Below are positions 1-8,412 of a stretch of 64,000 nucleotides of DNA, piece by piece. The DNA comes from Streptomyces marispadix. Its GTDB lineage: Bacteria > Actinomycetota > Actinomycetes > Streptomycetales > Streptomycetaceae. The notes below the pieces were generated by a model. The model was not told the DNA's origin. It ran no database searches and saw only the letters and a program-made list of their open reading frames with translations. Within the stretch, counting starts at the first letter, position 1, and every line of letters begins with the position of its first letter. The stretch covers positions 496,001 through 560,000 of the forward strand of contig NZ_JAKWJU010000002.1 in the NCBI RefSeq assembly GCF_022524345.1, written 5' to 3'. The position numbers and the translations under genes were made by a program.

Positions 1-423
1 GATGATGCCCGAGTGGTCGTCGCCCATGTCGAGTTCGGCCGCCGAGCAGATCATGCCCTCGGAGACCCTGCCGTAGGTCTTACGGGCGCTGATGGCGAAG
101 TCGCCGGGCAGCACGGCTCCGGGCAGCGCCACCACGACCTTGTCGCCGACGGCGAAGTTGGTGGCGCCGCAGATGATGTTCTGCGGCTCACCGCCGGAGT
201 TGGCGACGTCGACCTGGCAGTAGCGGATCGGCTTCTTGAACTCCGCCAGCTCCTCGATCGCGAGGACCTTGCCGACGACCAGCGGGCCCTTGAGCCCGGC
301 GCCCAGCCGGTCGACGGTCTCGACCTCCAGACCGGCCTCGATCAGCTTCGCCGCGACGTCCCGACCGGTCTCGCCTGCCGGCAGCTCTACGTACTCTCGC
401 AGCCACGAAAGCGGGGCGCGCAT
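1..423 (-). CDS. pheT: Phenylalanyl-tRNA synthetase beta subunit, N-terminal part (cut by window edge)
   Basis: This is the first 141 residues of PheT, which pairs with PheS to charge tRNA-Phe in the cytoplasm. The translation begins [15 protein letters not shown] and contains the EMAP/OB-type tRNA-binding module ([30 protein letters not shown]), which is the usual N-terminus of bacterial PheT. The ATG at 423 overlaps the pheS stop codon (TGATG), so the two subunits are translationally coupled. The rest of the gene lies beyond position 1. The identification is secure. Confidence 0.95.
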   Translation of the reverse strand, partial: MRAPLSWLREYVELPAGETGRDVAAKLIEAGLEVETVDRLGAGLKGPLVVGKVLAIEELAEFKKPIRYCQVDVANSGGEPQNIICGATNFAVGDKVVVALPGAVLPGDFAISARKTYGRVSEGMICSAAELDMGDDHSGII

Positions 424-1589
424 CAGATCTCCATCCCGAACGGCCTGGTGAAGCGCACGTCACCCTCGACCATGTCTCGCATGTCCTCGACGTTGTGGCG
501 GAACATCATCATCCGCTCGATTCCGAATCCGAAGGCGAACCCGCTGTACTTCTCCGGGTCGACGCCGCAGGCGGTCAGCACGCGCGGGTTGACCATGCCG
601 CAGCCGCCCAGTTCGATCCAGCCCTCGCTGGAGCAGGTGCGGCAGGGACGGTCCGGATTGCCGACGGACTCGCCGTGGCAGCGGTAGCAGACCATGTCCA
701 TCTCGGCCGAAGGCTCGGTGAACGGGAAGTAGTTGGGCCGCAGCCGGGTGTGCACTCCCTCGCCGAACAGCTCGCGCACCATGTGGTCGAGCGTGCCCTT
801 GAGGTCGGCCATCGTCAGGCCCTCGTCGACGGCGAGGAGTTCGACCTGGGTGAAGACGGGCGTGTGCGTGGCGTCCAGCTCGTCGGTACGGAAGACCCGG
901 CCGGGGCAGATGACGTAGACCGGCGGCTCGCGGTCGAGCATCGTACGGATCTGCACGGGCGAGGTGTGGGTGCGCAGCACGACGCCGCTGTCGCCGGTCC
1001 CCTCGCCGCTGTCGTCGACGGGGCCGCCGTTCTCGCCGCCCGCGTCCTTGGGCGCGCGTACGAAGAAGGTGTCCTGCATCGTGCGCGCCGGGTGGTCGGG
1101 CGCGATGTTGAGGGCGTCGAAGTTGAACCACTCGGCCTCGGCCTCCGGTCCCTCCGCCACCTCGTAGCCCATGGCCACGAAGATGTCCTCGACGCGCTCG
1201 CAGAACGTCGTCAGCGGATGGCGGGCACCGGCGGGTGAACGGTCGTAGGGCAGCGTGACGTCCACTGCCTCCTCCACGAGGACCCGCTCGTCGCGCTCGC
1301 GCTCCAGCTCCTCCTGCCGCTGCTTCAGCGCCTGGCCCACGGCGCCGCGTGCCTGGCCCACGCGCTTTCCCGCGTCGGCCTTGGCGTGCGGGGGCAGGGC
1401 GCCGATCTCGCGGTTGGCGAGGGCCAGCGGGGAGCGGTCGCCGGCGTGGGCGGCCTTCACCTCTCGCAGCGATTCGAGATCACCGGCGGCGGCGATGGCG
1501 GCGAGCGCCTCGTCCTTCGCCCGGTCGATCACTTCCGGTTTCAGTGCCTCGACCTCGACGGGGTCGTAGGACTTGTTGGGTGCGGACAT
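423..1589 (-). CDS. pheS: Phenylalanyl-tRNA synthetase alpha subunit
   Basis: PheS is the catalytic alpha subunit (388 aa) of the alpha2-beta2 class II synthetase. An N-terminal coiled-coil arm (about residues 5-95) precedes the class II core, with [14 protein letters not shown], the motif-2 region around [18 protein letters not shown], and the C-terminal motif-3 [14 protein letters not shown] Gly/Asp-rich loop after FVRAPKD is longer than in many homologues. The ATG at 1589 has GGGAAACG upstream and begins MSAPNKSYD; the frame stays open upstream to 1700 but that stretch looks non-coding. It is followed directly by pheT. Confidence 0.95.
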   Translation of the reverse strand: MSAPNKSYDPVEVEALKPEVIDRAKDEALAAIAAAGDLESLREVKAAHAGDRSPLALANREIGALPPHAKADAGKRVGQARGAVGQALKQRQEELERERDERVLVEEAVDVTLPYDRSPAGARHPLTTFCERVEDIFVAMGYEVAEGPEAEAEWFNFDALNIAPDHPARTMQDTFFVRAPKDAGGENGGPVDDSGEGTGDSGVVLRTHTSPVQIRTMLDREPPVYVICPGRVFRTDELDATHTPVFTQVELLAVDEGLTMADLKGTLDHMVRELFGEGVHTRLRPNYFPFTEPSAEMDMVCYRCHGESVGNPDRPCRTCSSEGWIELGGCGMVNPRVLTACGVDPEKYSGFAFGFGIERMMMFRHNVEDMRDMVEGDVRFTRPFGMEI

Positions 1590-1772
1590 CGTTTCCCGTA
1601 CTTCCGATTGGATCCGGCTGCGCAAGGTGCCCTTCGGCCGGGGGCCTGGGGTGGGGACCCCGGCAGCCGAGTCTAGATGGACGGGAGTGCGCCGCCGCAC
1701 ACGGCCGTGATCGCCTGATCACGCGGAGGGGCCGCGCTCCCGCTGGGCTGCGGAGAAGCCCGTGCGCGCCGC

Positions 1773-3059
1773 TCAGCCCAGAAAGGCAGGGGCGCCCACG
1801 GGCAGGGTAAATCGGAACTGGGCGCCACCGGCGACCGCCCGTCCCACGGTGATCGTCCCGCCGTGCGCCTCGACGATGCCCTTGACGATGTAGAGGCCCA
1901 GGCCGGTGCCGCCGCGCTTGCTGCCCCGCCAGAAGCGGGTGAAGACGCGGCTCATCGACTCCTCGGGAATGCCGGGGCCTTCGTCGCTCACGGTGACTGC
2001 CGTTCCTTCTTCGTCGCTGCGGAGGGGGGCGGGTGCCACCTCGATGGTGACAGTGCCCTCGCCGTGGCGCACCGCGTTTTCCAGCAGATTGCCCAGCACT
2101 TGGTCGATCTTGTCGGGGTCGGCCCACAGTCCGGGCAGCGGCCCGGTCACGCGGGTGACGAAACGGTCGGCGGAGCGTCCCGCCGCGATGTGCGCGTCGA
2201 TGTGGCGGCGTACGGCCGCCGCCATGTCCACCGGCTGCCGCCGCACCTCCAGGCGCCCGGAGTCGATACGGGAGATGTCGAGGAGTTCGGCGATGAGCCG
2301 GGTGACGCGGTTGGCGTCGGCGTCGACGGTCTCCAGCATCAGCCGCTTCTGGTCGTCGGTGAAGCGCTCCCACTTCGCCAGCAGCGTCGCGGTGAAGCCC
2401 TTCACGGAGGTGAGCGGGGAACGCAGTTCGTGTGCGACCGTCGCGATCAGTTCGGCGTGGCTGCGCTCCGCGCGGCGGCGGGCCTCGGTGCTGCGCAGGG
2501 TCACCACCAGCCGCTGGAGGGGGCCGAGGGGCTGCGCCCGTATGTAGCGGGCGGCGACCAGCACTTCACGACCCCCGGGGAGCAGCAGGTTGCGCTCGGG
2601 CTGGCCGGTACGGGTCGCGAGGCCGCCGTAGGGGTCGGTGACCTGCCACCAGCGGCGGCCGTGCATGTCCTCCAGGGGCAGCGCGTGCTGGAGGCTGCCG
2701 CCGACGGCTTCGGCGGGGCTGCGGCCGGTGAGGCGGGCGGCGGCGGCGTTGAAGCAGACGACCCTGCCCGTGCCGTCGGCGACGACCAGGCCCTCGGGCA
2801 GATCGTCGGGATCGACGCCGGGTGCGTGGTCTTCGGGGTGCGGCGGCGAAGCTCCGTTCGCGCTACGGGAGTTGACGTCGTGGGCGCGGTGGTCCTCGCC
2901 GAGGCCCGCGTCGCCCGAACTCACCGCGTCGCCCGTACATCCCTGGCTCGACGTGCATCCCTGGCCGGCGGAAGCGGAAGGTGACGAGGACGGGGCACCG
3001 CGCGGCATTGCGCGCTCCGTCCACACGTCCATCCCGCCCGCACCCCCCTCTTCTGGCAT
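1773..3059 (-). CDS. PAS-domain sensor histidine kinase (orphan)
   Basis: Cytoplasmic-looking sensor kinase of about 428 aa with no obvious membrane segment. A disordered N-terminus is followed by a PAS fold (about 85-165 from this start), a HisKA dimerisation helix whose phospho-acceptor lies in TVAHELRSPLTSVKGF, an N-box (GNLLENAVRHG) and G-boxes (DEGPGIPEE, GGTGLGLYIVKGI). No response regulator is adjacent; the nearest in the window is at 52922. Start: ATG 3059 is chosen for GGAG six bases upstream; ATG 3089 and 3032 are also in frame. Its position between pheS and the rRNA methyltransferase matches the Streptomyces layout. Confidence 0.85.
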   Translation of the reverse strand: MPEEGGAGGMDVWTERAMPRGAPSSSPSASAGQGCTSSQGCTGDAVSSGDAGLGEDHRAHDVNSRSANGASPPHPEDHAPGVDPDDLPEGLVVADGTGRVVCFNAAAARLTGRSPAEAVGGSLQHALPLEDMHGRRWWQVTDPYGGLATRTGQPERNLLLPGGREVLVAARYIRAQPLGPLQRLVVTLRSTEARRRAERSHAELIATVAHELRSPLTSVKGFTATLLAKWERFTDDQKRLMLETVDADANRVTRLIAELLDISRIDSGRLEVRRQPVDMAAAVRRHIDAHIAAGRSADRFVTRVTGPLPGLWADPDKIDQVLGNLLENAVRHGEGTVTIEVAPAPLRSDEEGTAVTVSDEGPGIPEESMSRVFTRFWRGSKRGGTGLGLYIVKGIVEAHGGTITVGRAVAGGAQFRFTLPVGAPAFLG

Positions 3060-3265
3060 CACCGGCTCCACGGTCCCCGGCTGGAACATCCGGCCCCGAC
3101 CTGTCCGACTCCGGGCCCGGCCACCCTACTAGTGCACCGTCCGCCTGTCCCTCCCCGCGACGTGGGGCGGAAGCCGCACGGCAGCGGGTGCGATGCGCCC
3201 CGGGCGCGCGCCGGGGCGCACGGTTCGGCACAGCCGTAGCCGCTCTGCGGGAGGCCGCTGACGTG

Positions 3266-4195
3266 CTACGTGCCGTCGCCGCCGGAACCTTCGCGGCGCC
3301 GCCCCGCGCTGCGCTGCGCCCGTGCCGACGCGTACAGGCAAACGGCAGCAGCGGTCGCCAAGTTGAGGCTCTCCGCCCGCCCGTGAATGGGGACCCGCAC
3401 CACCTCGTCGGCGAGCGCGCGGGTCTCCTCCGGCAGGCCCCACGCCTCGTTTCCGAAGATCCATCCGGTGGGGCCGCTCATGGCCCCCTCGTCGAGTTCG
3501 TCGTCGAGGTCCCGCTCGCCGGCTCCGTCGGCGGCCAGCAGACGTACGCCCGCTCCGCGCAGCCCCTCGGCGGCCTCGGCGACCGGTACGCCCACGGCCA
3601 CGGGCAGATGGAAGAGCGAACCGGCGGAAGCCCGCACCGTCTTGGGGTTGTACAGATCGACGGAGGCGTCGGTGAGGATCACGGCATCCGCCCCCGCGGC
3701 GTCGGCACAGCGCAGCACGGTGCCCGCGTTGCCGGGATCGCGTACATGCGCGAGTACGGCCACGAGGCGCGGCCGGGCGGCCAGTACCTCCTCCAGCGGC
3801 GAGTCGGTGAAGCGGCACACCCCCACGAGGCCCTGCGGGCTGACGGTCTGCGCGATGCCGTCCAGCGTCTGCGGATCGGCGAGATGGACGCGTGCGCCCG
3901 ACTCCCGTGCCCCGCACAGGATTTCGGGGTGACGCCCGGCTGCCTCGGCGGTCGCGAACAGCTCCACGAGCGCGGACGGAGCGGCGTGCGGACCGCCGCC
4001 CGAGCCGCCGTCGGCGCAGCCGCCGCCCACCACAGCGCCGACGGCCTCACGTACCGCCTGCGGCCCCTCGGCCAGGAAACGGCGGTCCTTGGCGCGGAAG
4101 TTGCGCCGCACGAGCCGACGTGCTGCCGCTACGCGTGCGGAGCGCGGCGAGATCGGATCGGTGCCGTGGATCGGGTCGGGGTCGGGGGTGCCCAT
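3266..4195 (-). CDS. SpoU/TrmH-family RNA 2'-O-methyltransferase
   Basis: A SPOUT-class methyltransferase of 309 aa that probably 2'-O-methylates rRNA. An N-terminal substrate-binding domain (RRNFRAKDRRFLAEGPQAV) precedes the knotted catalytic domain, with the family signatures HVRDPGNAGTVLRCADAAGADAVI, WIFGNEAWGLPEE and the SAM-binding loop ESLNLATAAAVCLY. It lies downstream of rplT behind a strong terminator, so it probably has its own promoter. A Gly/Ala-rich insert lies around residues 55-75. The exact rRNA target cannot be read from the sequence. Confidence 0.88.
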   Translation of the reverse strand: MGTPDPDPIHGTDPISPRSARVAAARRLVRRNFRAKDRRFLAEGPQAVREAVGAVVGGGCADGGSGGGPHAAPSALVELFATAEAAGRHPEILCGARESGARVHLADPQTLDGIAQTVSPQGLVGVCRFTDSPLEEVLAARPRLVAVLAHVRDPGNAGTVLRCADAAGADAVILTDASVDLYNPKTVRASAGSLFHLPVAVGVPVAEAAEGLRGAGVRLLAADGAGERDLDDELDEGAMSGPTGWIFGNEAWGLPEETRALADEVVRVPIHGRAESLNLATAAAVCLYASARAQRSAGRRREGSGGDGT

Positions 4196-4250
4196 GGGCG
4201 GCGGCTCACTTCTCGGTTCGTGACCTGCGAGGGTGCCGAGGCCGCGACAG

Positions 4251-4288
4251 CAGCGGACCCGCGGGCGCTGATGCCCACGGGTCCGCTG
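4251..4288 (-). terminator. Terminator hairpin after rplT
   Basis: An 11-bp perfect stem (CAGCGGACCCG / CGGGTCCGCTG) with an inner GGGC/GCCC pairing lies 25 bases past the rplT stop. It is the expected 3' end of the infC-rpmI-rplT transcript. There is no clear U-tract, which is common in Streptomyces. Confidence 0.7.
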
Positions 4289-4313
4289 CGATGCGTCACG
4301 CCTGCGGTGTGCT

Positions 4314-4697
4314 TCAGGCTGCCTTCGGAGCGTTGACGTCGCTCGGCAGAGCCTTCTGCGCCGCCTCTACGAGCGCGGTGAACGCCCCGGCGTCGTTGAC
4401 CGCGAGGTCGGCGAGGATCTTGCGGTCCACCTCGATCTCGGCGGCCTTCAGACCCTGGATGAAGCGGTTGTACGTGATGCCGTTGGCGCGGGCCGCGGCG
4501 TTGATGCGCTGGATCCAAAGCTGGCGGAAGTCGCCCTTGCGCCGCTTACGGTCGTTGTAGTTGTAGACGTAGGAGTGGGTGACCTGCTCCTTCGCCTTCC
4601 TGTACAGACGGGAGCGCTGGCCGCGGTAGCCGCTGGCCTGCTCCAGGATCGCCCGGCGCTTCTTGTGTGCGTTGACTGACCGCTTGACGCGTGCCAC
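4314..4697 (-). CDS. rplT: 50S ribosomal protein L20
   Basis: L20 (127 aa) is an early-assembly 23S rRNA-binding protein. The translation has the hallmark [32 protein letters not shown] and [17 protein letters not shown]. The start is the GTG at 4697, preceded by AAGGAG at 8 bases; upstream ATG codons in the same frame lie in the spacer after rpmI. It is the last gene of the infC-rpmI-rplT operon and has the usual family length. Confidence 0.97.
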   Translation of the reverse strand: MARVKRSVNAHKKRRAILEQASGYRGQRSRLYRKAKEQVTHSYVYNYNDRKRRKGDFRQLWIQRINAAARANGITYNRFIQGLKAAEIEVDRKILADLAVNDAGAFTALVEAAQKALPSDVNAPKAA

Positions 4698-4778
4698 TTG
4701 ATAACTCCTTGGTACACGGGGCCGGTCTGGTGGGACGACCACCCAGCCCGAATCGATTGGGTCCCGGTCGAACCGGCC

Positions 4779-4973
4779 TTACTTGCCGAGAAGCTTCTTG
4801 GCCTTCTTGGCGTCGGCCGGGGCCATCTCGGTCTTGCCGGCAAGGCGGCGCGTCAACGTGGACGGCTTGTGCTCGAGAAGGTGGCGGCGACCGGCACGCT
4901 GGCGCATCACCTTGCCCGAGCCGGTGATCTTGAAGCGCTTACGGGCACCACTGTGCGTCTTGTTCTTCGGCAT
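4779..4973 (-). CDS. rpmI: 50S ribosomal protein L35
   Basis: L35 (64 aa) is recognised by [21 protein letters not shown] and [16 protein letters not shown]. The ATG at 4973 gives the standard N-terminus, although the frame is open up to 5102. It lies between infC and rplT in the order conserved across bacteria, and the three genes are probably co-transcribed. Confidence 0.97.
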   Translation of the reverse strand: MPKNKTHSGARKRFKITGSGKVMRQRAGRRHLLEHKPSTLTRRLAGKTEMAPADAKKAKKLLGK

Positions 4974-5098
4974 GTCGCCGTTCACTCCTCGTCGGTGACG
5001 CCCCGCGCCCGGCCGTTCCCGGCCGGTGTCGAAGGCGCCGTCTGTCGCTTGTACGGGGGTTGTGCGGGGTGTCCCGAGGCAGGAGGCCCCTGGAGGGC

Positions 5099-5707
5099 TC
5101 ACGCCTCGGCGGGCTCCTCGGCGGGGTTGCTCTCCTGCTGGCGGCCGGCCTTGCGGGCGGCCTGCGCCTCGCGGGCCTCGGCCATCGCCTCGGTCTTCTT
5201 CTTGTGCGGACCGAGCACCATGATCATGTTGCGGCCGTCCTGCTTCGGGTTGGATTCCACGAAACCCAGGTCGGCGACGTCGTCCGCGAGCCGCTGAAGC
5301 AGCCGGAAGCCCAGCTCGGGGCGGGACTGCTCACGTCCGCGGAACATGATCGTGATCTTGACCTTGTCACCCTGCTTGAGGAACCGGACGACGTGACCCT
5401 TCTTGGTGTCGTAGTCGTGCGGATCGATCTTCGGCCGGAGCTTCATCTCCTTGATGACCGTGTGCGCCTGGTTCTTGCGCGCCTCACGGGCCTTCATGGC
5501 CGACTCGTACTTGAACTTTCCGTAGTCCATGAGCTTGCACACCGGCGGGCGGGCCGTCGCGGCCACCTCGACTAGGTCGAGGTCGTATTCCTGTGCGAGC
5601 TCCAGGGCCTTGGCAAGCGGCACGATGCCGACCTGCTCGCCACTGGGACCGACGAGTCGCACCTCGGGGACGCGAATCCGGTCGTTGATGCGGGGCTCGG
5701 CGCTGAT
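5099..5707 (-). CDS. infC: Translation initiation factor IF-3, with an atypical ATC (AUC) start
   Basis: IF-3 (about 202 aa) discriminates initiator tRNA and start codons on the 30S subunit. The N-domain ([48 protein letters not shown]) and C-domain ([25 protein letters not shown]) are complete. There is no ATG, GTG or TTG near the conserved N-terminus: SAEPRIND is preceded by an ATC codon at 5707-5705, with GAGGAGG only four bases upstream. Non-AUG starts that IF-3 itself rejects are an established autoregulation device in infC. The annotated 320-aa open frame to 6061 is most likely non-coding leader. A Glu/Ala-rich tail ([12 protein letters not shown]) ends the protein. Confidence 0.93.
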   Translation of the reverse strand: MSAEPRINDRIRVPEVRLVGPSGEQVGIVPLAKALELAQEYDLDLVEVAATARPPVCKLMDYGKFKYESAMKAREARKNQAHTVIKEMKLRPKIDPHDYDTKKGHVVRFLKQGDKVKITIMFRGREQSRPELGFRLLQRLADDVADLGFVESNPKQDGRNMIMVLGPHKKKTEAMAEAREAQAARKAGRQQESNPAEEPAEA

Positions 5708-5793
5708 GGGGCCTCCTCGGGTACACGGCACGGCGGTCTGGCGGACGGCCGCGCAAGTGATGTCGTCTGTGTGACCACCGCGCCGAGACGCAG

Positions 5794-5818
5794 AAAACGC
5801 CCCTGACGGACACAGGCG
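5794..5818 (-). promoter_or_regulatory. Possible attenuator hairpin in the infC leader
   Basis: Read on the minus strand, a stem with CGCC/GGCG and UG/CA pairs (2-nt bulge) is followed by UUUUCUG about 90 nt before the infC start. This looks like a weak intrinsic terminator inside the 5' leader, as expected for operons controlled by L20 or IF-3. The rest of the 354-base gap (5708-6061) holds the infC promoter region and that of the divergent gene; I see no other gene there. Confidence 0.35.
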
Positions 5819-6061
5819 GTGGCTCCTCAAAGACCTGGAGCACCGACGCGCGATCCGCGGGGCGCAGCCTGACCGTTGACCCGCGGCCCTGGGGGCCGTC
5901 AGGTGGGAGTTCGGAGCCTCCACTTGCGGGCTGAAGTCACTTACTCTCCAGCCGGTCGGTTTCCCAGCATACCAGGGGGCACTAACACGCCCCACCGGGG
6001 CGGTGCGAGGGCGATACGGGGCGGGAGCACGGCTGCGACGGCGGGGCCTAGGCTGGCACAC

Positions 6062-6436
6062 ATGAGCGACTCAGCTTCCAGCGGCCCGCAGGCGCCCGGC
6101 GGTCCCGACTTCGACAGCATGACCCGCGACATCGCGGACGTACCGGCGGTCGAGGTGATCACCACCGTCGCCGTGCATCTGATGAGTTCGGCGGCGGTCA
6201 ACCTCGGACTGTCCGAGGGCGGGGAGGAGCACCGCGACCTGGACGAGGCGCGGAAGCTCATCCACTCGCTGGCCGGTCTCGTCACCGCGAGCGCCACGGA
6301 GATCGGCTCGTACCATGCGGCGCCGCTGCGGGACGGGCTGAAGTCGCTCCAACTGGCCTTCCGTGAGGCGTCGGCGGTGCCGGACGAGCCGGGTCAGGGG
6401 CCTGGCGAGAAGTTCACGGGGCCGGTGTTGAGCTGA
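6062..6436 (+). CDS. DUF1844 family protein
   Basis: A small soluble protein (124 aa) with the DUF1844 core ([48 protein letters not shown]). It has no catalytic motif and its function is unknown. It is divergent from infC and conserved at this position in Streptomyces. The ATG at 6062 begins [14 protein letters not shown], a flexible N-terminus; the longer open frame from 5876 runs through the infC promoter and is rejected. Likely a helical bundle. Confidence 0.85.
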   Translation: MSDSASSGPQAPGGPDFDSMTRDIADVPAVEVITTVAVHLMSSAAVNLGLSEGGEEHRDLDEARKLIHSLAGLVTASATEIGSYHAAPLRDGLKSLQLAFREASAVPDEPGQGPGEKFTGPVLS

Positions 6437-6506
6437 CGTGAGCGGGCCGCCCGCCCGGGTTCGCCCTTCGCAGGCGGCTCCGTAGGCAGGTCCTTCGGCA
6501 GCCCGG

Positions 6507-6533
6507 CTGAACGGCGCGGACGCCGCCGTTCAG
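6507..6533. terminator. Bidirectional terminator hairpin between convergent genes
   Basis: CTGAACGGCG (6507-6516) pairs with CGCCGTTCAG (6524-6533) around a 7-base loop. It lies between the convergent DUF1844 and aquaporin genes and overlaps the aquaporin stop codon. Confidence 0.55.
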
Positions 6534-7267
6534 CGCGGCGAGCCCGAGGGCTGGAGGTTGCGGTGCAGGTCCGCGCCCGCGGGCGGATGTGTGACCCGGT
6601 GCACCGCGGCCGCCAGCAGGCCGCCCACCAGCGGTGCCACGAGGAAGAGCCAGAACTGGGTCAGCGCCGCACCGCCCGCGAAGATGGCCGGGCCCAGGCT
6701 GCGGGCCGGGTTGACGGAGGCTCCCGTGAGCGGGATGCCGACCAGGCTGACCACCGCCAGCGTCAGTCCGATGGGGATGCCGCCGAAGCCCGCGATCGCG
6801 ATTCTGTGCGTCATGCAGAGATAGACGTAGACGAGCAGCGCGGTCATCAGCAGCTCGGCGAGGAACGCGCCGCCGAGGTTGATCTGCACTGCCGAGCGGT
6901 CTCCGAAGCCGTTGGTGCCGAAGCTCTCGCTGGTCTTCAGCCCGGGGACCTGCTTGGCGAGGAGGAAGAGGAGCGCGGCGCCCGCGATGGCGCCGGCGAG
7001 CTGTGCGATCCAGTACTTCACCGCGGTGTGCACGTCGAGGCGCTTGGCCGCGAGCATGCCGAGGGTGACGGCCGGGTTCACATGGGCGCCGGAGACCGGT
7101 CCGAAGAGGTACGCGACTGCGAGCAGCGTGAAGCCGAAGGTCAGGGCGATGCCGAGCGTCCCGATGTACTCGCCCGACAGCACCGTGGCGCCCACTCCGA
7201 AGAAGACGAGCACCAGGGTCCCCAGGAATTCCGCCGCGGTGGTCTGGAGTTCCGTCTCGGTCTGCAT
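6530..7267 (-). CDS. MIP-family aquaporin (AqpZ-like)
   Basis: Integral membrane channel (245 aa) with six predicted membrane helices and both half-helix signatures, HVNPAVT (loop B) and SVNPARSLGPA (loop E). The residue after NPARS is not Asp, and the protein lacks the longer GlpF loops, which favours a water channel over a glycerol facilitator; the glycerol type is at 61711. The ATG at 7267 has GGGGAG upstream. It is monocistronic, with a terminator at its 3' end. Substrate assignment is by family only. Confidence 0.88.
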   Translation of the reverse strand: MQTETELQTTAAEFLGTLVLVFFGVGATVLSGEYIGTLGIALTFGFTLLAVAYLFGPVSGAHVNPAVTLGMLAAKRLDVHTAVKYWIAQLAGAIAGAALLFLLAKQVPGLKTSESFGTNGFGDRSAVQINLGGAFLAELLMTALLVYVYLCMTHRIAIAGFGGIPIGLTLAVVSLVGIPLTGASVNPARSLGPAIFAGGAALTQFWLFLVAPLVGGLLAAAVHRVTHPPAGADLHRNLQPSGSPR

Positions 7268-7416
7268 GGCACTCCCCACAGTCGGGATCGGTCGTCCACC
7301 ATCCTCCGCCGCACGCGCCGGGCTCGCATGTCGAGCGGGACGGGCACGCAAGGGCGGGGCGGCACAAGGGGAACGGGCGCGAACGGGGCGCGTGACCGTA
7401 CGGGAGTGAGGGCGCG

Positions 7417-8240
7417 TCAGCGGCGGTAGAGGGCGCTCCCGGGCAGCGAGGTGCCGGGCGGAAGGAGGGCGATCTCCAGTCCGCTCAGGAGGCGGGAGCG
7501 CAGCGTCTCGTCGGACGCCAGGGCACCGGCGAGGCGCCGCACCGCGGCGGAGGCCGCCTCGGTGTCGGCCGAGGTCCCCGGGTCGAGGGTCAGTGCGAGG
7601 GTGCCGTCGGACCGCGGGCCGCCGGGGGCGAGATACGCGCCCGTCACCTCGGGCTCGGCGGCCAGCAGCGTACGGAGCGCGGCGGCGACCCGGGCGTCGG
7701 CGGAGGCGTCCGTGCCGGTGCGGCCCTCGGCGAGAGCACGCAGCGCCGGGCCGGTGAGCTGGTATGTGACCGGGCCTGCGAGGTCCAGTACGAGGGTGTC
7801 GGCCTGCTCGTGGGCGAGCGCCTGGAGCGCCTGGTGCAGCGGTACGGCGACGGGGCGGGCCGCGGCGTCCCAGCGGGCGAGGGAGTCGGTGCTGGTGAAC
7901 GCGGGCAGCGCGCGGCGACCTTGGGGGAGGTCAGCGTCGGAACGGCCATGTCGCTGGTCTTCTCCCCGCCCGCCGCGCGTGGGTCCGGCCCGCCCGTCTC
8001 CTCCCCCGCTTCTCGCTGCCCCGGGGCCGCGCCCGAAGCCGGGTCCGGCGAGGGGTCCGAGCGTTCCACCGCGACGACGGGCACCAGCAGCCGCGCCCGG
8101 GTCAGTGCCTCCAACACGCGCTGTTCGGCGCCCGGCCGTGCCGGGTCGGTCCGCCAGGCGGCGAGCGCCTCGGCCAGAGCGGGGTCGGCGGAGCCGTCGT
8201 CGTCGGCGAAGCCGGGGTCGGGGATCTCCTTGAGCGCCAC
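7417..8240 (-). pseudogene. SseB-family protein gene, interrupted by one apparent frameshift
   Basis: The N-terminal part (MALKEIPDPGFADDDGSADP) runs to PTLTSPK (codon 107, 7922-7920). The family sequence then continues in the -1 frame as GRRALPAFTSTDSLARW and QALQALAHEQADTLVLDLAG to the stop at 7417. A single missing G in AAGG(G)TCGC explains everything: restoring it gives one uninterrupted reading frame of about 274 residues. SseB-type proteins are linked to enhanced serine sensitivity, and the molecular role is unclear. A sequencing indel and true inactivation cannot be told apart here; the site is not a convincing -1 slippery heptamer. Confidence 0.75.
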
Positions 8241-8412
8241 GGGCCTGAGCTTAGTTCCGTACGGACGCGCCTCTTCACGCCGGGGCGAGAGCGGAACGGA
8301 CGGGGAGCACGGGCTCGAAAGCCGGGGTCGTGCGCCCGGAAACCCGCCGCCGCCCCGGCCGCCTCAGCCGGCGCGCCGTCTCTGCCGCGCGCCGTCTCAG
8401 CGTCGACACAAC

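Noticed and set aside
5708..6061. infC starting at the far upstream start near 6061
   Set aside because: The extra 118 residues are Arg/Pro/Ser-rich with no IF-3 similarity, and the frame runs through the leader hairpin.
7900..7930. Programmed -1 ribosomal frameshift in the SseB-like gene
   Set aside because: The codons at the junction do not give a good X-XXY-YYZ slip and no downstream pseudoknot is evident; an indel is simpler.
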